A DNA stretch of 64,000 bases from positions 124,001 through 188,000 of the forward strand of contig MU623352.1 of the NCBI GenBank assembly GCA_025201765.1, given 5' to 3'. The stretch is from Daldinia sp. FL1419 (Eukaryota > Ascomycota > Sordariomycetes > Xylariales > Hypoxylaceae). Positions within the stretch are counted from its first letter, which is position 1. Every line of letters begins with the position of its first letter. The translations under genes were made by a program, and so were the position numbers. The notes below the pieces were generated by a model. That model did no database searches. It saw only the letters and a list, made by a program, of their open reading frames with translations, and was not told the DNA's origin. Positions 61,355 through 64,000 of the stretch are shown here, piece after piece.

Positions 61355-62355
61355 ATTAAATTGTGAAAGATAGATCGGATGAAAACCCAGCCGTCTATTT
61401 TAAAGCTGCACGTGGTATTCGACCATAGGTAGGCTCACCTAGGCTAGAATTTTATATCATCAAGACAAATGTTAAACCGGCATTCTAGGCTTTCCGGCAT
61501 CTCAAAATACGAATTGTCATGGTGTACAAAGCACAGTTATTTTGTATAAAAAATACGGTATGGTACAAGTGGTCGAATAGGTTCTTGCCTGTAATCAAAA
61601 TACGGTACGGTACGGGTTAGAATGAGGTGGGATAGGTTAATACAAGCTACTACGGGCCGGCACAGGTGTAACGGGCATCTACTTGTAGGAAGTTGTGGGG
61701 GTTACTTACCCCACACCCAAGAACTGTAGTAACTGCGGTTACCCTGAAACTTCCAAGGCTACCGTCGCAGTTACCGCAGAAAAGAAAGACTTCTATACAG
61801 TGTATGAATATACGGAGTACTTGTTCGTAAATATTAACAAGCCTAAGATCAGTAAGATCAGCGGCTTGTCTTTTTCACTCCCTGAACTTTTGAAGAATAG
61901 GGGATTGCAGGTAGGATTTATCGATCTGTCCCTCTGTTCCGAAAAGCCAGCTTTTTCTGAACTTTTTTCTTTTTTAACACTCACTTAACGGTTTATCCCT
62001 GGATTTTTTTTTTCTTTTTTCAATCGTTTGTCTCGAATAAATTTTACAAAAGTACCGATTTGTACATACTTGGCTTACACCAACAAATCAGTTGCTATTC
62101 GACTAAAATACCAATTAGGTCTCGTTACGGTTTTTTATCGATACCTTATTGCCCTGAAATCTACCTAAACTCCGTTCTCGGGTTTCTTTGTACCTAAGTT
62201 CCCCTTTTCCATAGGAGGAAAGAACCTACTAAGGTAGAAGAAGGTAGAGGGTAGAAGAAGTGAAGGTCTACAGTGCGTGGTACCTTTTAACTGATTGTTT
62301 TTTTTTTTTCGGGGGGGAACCAGATTCAGCGTTGCATGTGTCTTGTGCTTGTTGA

Positions 62356-64000
62356 TCCACCTTTAACTTGCATCTTGCGTTGCTGGTCCAAAAACTTGTC
62401 GACGCCTTTCGTCACTCGTCAGGCCCGGATGACACTGAATCTTGGTGCCCTTGTCTTATATACACACTCCACCCTTTCCGCATTCCCCAACTCAATTCCA
62501 ATCGATACTATCAACGCAGGAGGGCGCTGCTGCTTGACAGCCCCAACAACTCCAAAATTCCTTCACCAAAATCAAATCGTCTTCCCTCAAACATTCCTCT
62601 CAGGACATTAACCAATCGATCCGAACACGGTGCTCAATCTACGTCATTGCTGGCCGACCACCGGAATCAGCGCTCTCACGAGAGACCCTCCTCCGACTCT
62701 GCCGACTCCGACTCCTGGACTGATACGGGTGATATCGCAGAGCAGTTGGCAGATGAGGAGGATCCTTTGCGGAAGACCCTCGCCGATACCTCCATAAACG
62801 AGGACCTATTCTCGGGGGTCCTTAAACGTCATCCTAAGCATAAACGCGTTCAGTTCAGAAGATCCGTATCCGAGCACAGCAACTATCGTTCTTCTAGATC
62901 CTTTTCTAGTAGGACCATCGATAAAGAAGCAATCGAGGTTCCCGACGTTCCTCCACGACGTCTTACAAGAGCAGAGCGGTTTATAATTGCCATCATGCCG
63001 GGTGCCGGGATTCACGGCCTCACGGGCAAGGCCCTAATGTTCGCATTACGCGTTCCCATGCATCTGGTGCAAGATGTGCTAACCATGTTTATAGCTACTT
63101 TACGAGTATATTCGTCTCGTTGGGTGTTTTCCTATTCGGGTATGACCAAGGAGTCATGTCGGGTATCATCACGTAAGAGCTTTGACGGTTGTTATAGTTT
63201 CATCTAACATCGTCGTCGTCGCATCTTCTAACAGTACTATACTATAGGGGCCCGTATTTTAGGAACTACTTCAAGAATCCCTCGAAAGCGGAGATAGGTA
63301 CGATGGTTGCTATCCTTGAGATTGGTGCCCTAGTATCGTCGTTAGTCGTAGGAAGAGTCGGTGACATCATTGGTCGGCGAAGAACGATCCTGTATGGGTC
63401 TATGATCTTTTTCGTGGGTGGCGCTTTGCAAACTTTCGCCGCCAACATGCCCATGATGATGCTGGGCAGAATTATTGCAGGTCTGGGTGTTGGTTCCCTA
63501 TCGACCATTGTGCCCGTATACCAGTCTGAGATTTCTCCTCCTCACAATAGAGGTAAACTGGCTTGCATCGAGTTTTCGGGTAACATTATTGGTTACACGA
63601 CGTCCGTTTGGGTCGACTACTTCTGTGGTTATATCGACAATGATATGTCGTGGCGCATTCCTCTGCTAATGCAGTGCGTAATGGGAGCTCTATTAGGCTT
63701 CGGTAGTTTGGTCATCGTTGAGTCCCCAAGGTAATGCTCCATTCTTGATTTGAAATTACATGCATTGACAACCTGTAGATGGCTATTAGATAATGACCAC
63801 GACGAAGAGGGTATTGTAGTCATCGCAAACCTGTATGGTGGTGGTGACATTCACAACCCAAAGGCGAGAGAGGAATTCCGAGAAATTAAGATGAATGTTC
63901 TACTCCAACGTATGGAAGGCGAGCGATCTTACTCGGAAATGTTCCGACGTTACAAGACTCGTGTCTTCATTGCCATGTCCGCCCAAGCCCTAGCTCAGCT
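62356..64000 (+). CDS. MFS sugar transporter, 5' part (gene runs off the window; start codon unresolved)
   Basis: This is a 12-helix hexose-type transporter of the plasma membrane, cut after about six helices. Supported exons are up to 63038, 63095-63172, 63248-63730 and 63779 to the edge; introns are 56, 75 and 48 bases. Splicing restores family motifs: SLGVFLFGYDQGVMSGIITG in the first helix, the loop motif GRVGDIIGRRRT, PVYQSEISPPHNRGKLA, and the SPRWLL signature after the sixth helix. About 120 residues before the first helix form an acidic and Ser-rich, then basic, cytosolic tail (DEEDPLRK, HPKHKRVQFRR). The reading frame is open from 62356 but has no ATG before 62995, so the true start is probably in an upstream exon I could not place. 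Confidence 0.9.

Larger units (their letters stand above)
57532..62355. other. 4.8-kb region with no supportable gene
   Basis: It lies between two divergent genes. The minus frame 58077-58466 owes its Pro-rich stretch to an AGGTGGTTT repeat (58389-58415). Overlapping frames at 59359-59960 resemble nothing known. A TTTAAGTCTG-type decamer repeat is at 61325-61354. The last few hundred bases, with T-rich runs near 62003-62020 and 62296-62311, are probably the transporter promoter. Confidence 0.5.

Noticed and set aside
61424..61436. CGACCATAGG resembling the start of 5S rRNA
   Set aside because: The match ends after about ten bases and the rest of a 5S gene is absent.

Overview
The window is nuclear DNA of a filamentous ascomycete (Pezizomycotina). 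The genes carry short GT-AG introns, mostly 48-110 bases, and the products are typical of moulds: a group X hybrid histidine kinase, UDP-galactopyranose mutase, a Chs7-family chitin-synthase protein, 4-hydroxyphenylpyruvate dioxygenase and an MFS sugar transporter. Long intergenic stretches are full of TACCTAGGTA-like words, homopolymers and microsatellites, as in many Sordariomycetes; the class is a guess. I rebuilt gene models by hand from reading frame, splice signals and family motifs. Thirteen protein-coding genes are supported: eleven complete and two cut by the window edges. I found no convincing tRNA, rRNA, transposon or CRISPR array.

Layout. (1) 1-6059: a flavin oxygenase group. A Baeyer-Villiger monooxygenase (minus, cut at base 1) faces a luciferase-like FMN monooxygenase of the NtaA/SnaA/DszA type (plus). 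A second, distantly related enzyme of that type follows in tandem. A CGG-N10-CCG palindrome lies in the divergent promoter. (2) 6060-13555: gene-free low-complexity DNA with an unresolved assembly gap. (3) 13556-15093: a Pro/Gln-rich regulator-like protein (RfeF-like). (4) 15094-27888: about 12.8 kb without a supportable gene. (5) 27889-39029: a 2481-residue hybrid histidine kinase and UDP-galactopyranose mutase, both minus. (6) 39030-45035: gene-free. (7) 45036-57531: a compact housekeeping block with a triose-phosphate-type transporter, ribosomal protein eL27, a tiny NCE101-like protein, a TTC36-like TPR protein, 4-hydroxyphenylpyruvate dioxygenase, the TFIIH subunit Ssl1/p44 and the Chs7-family protein. 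(8) 57532-62355: gene-free. (9) 62356-64000: the 5' part of an MFS sugar transporter.

Functional links. The strongest is the head-to-head pair of a TTC36 homologue and 4-hydroxyphenylpyruvate dioxygenase (HPPD). Mammalian TTC36 is reported to bind and stabilise HPPD, so this neighbourhood suggests a fungal version of that partnership in tyrosine catabolism. The oxygenase group at the left edge looks like part of a larger catabolic or specialised-metabolism locus that continues outside the window; no flavin reductase or cluster regulator is visible here.
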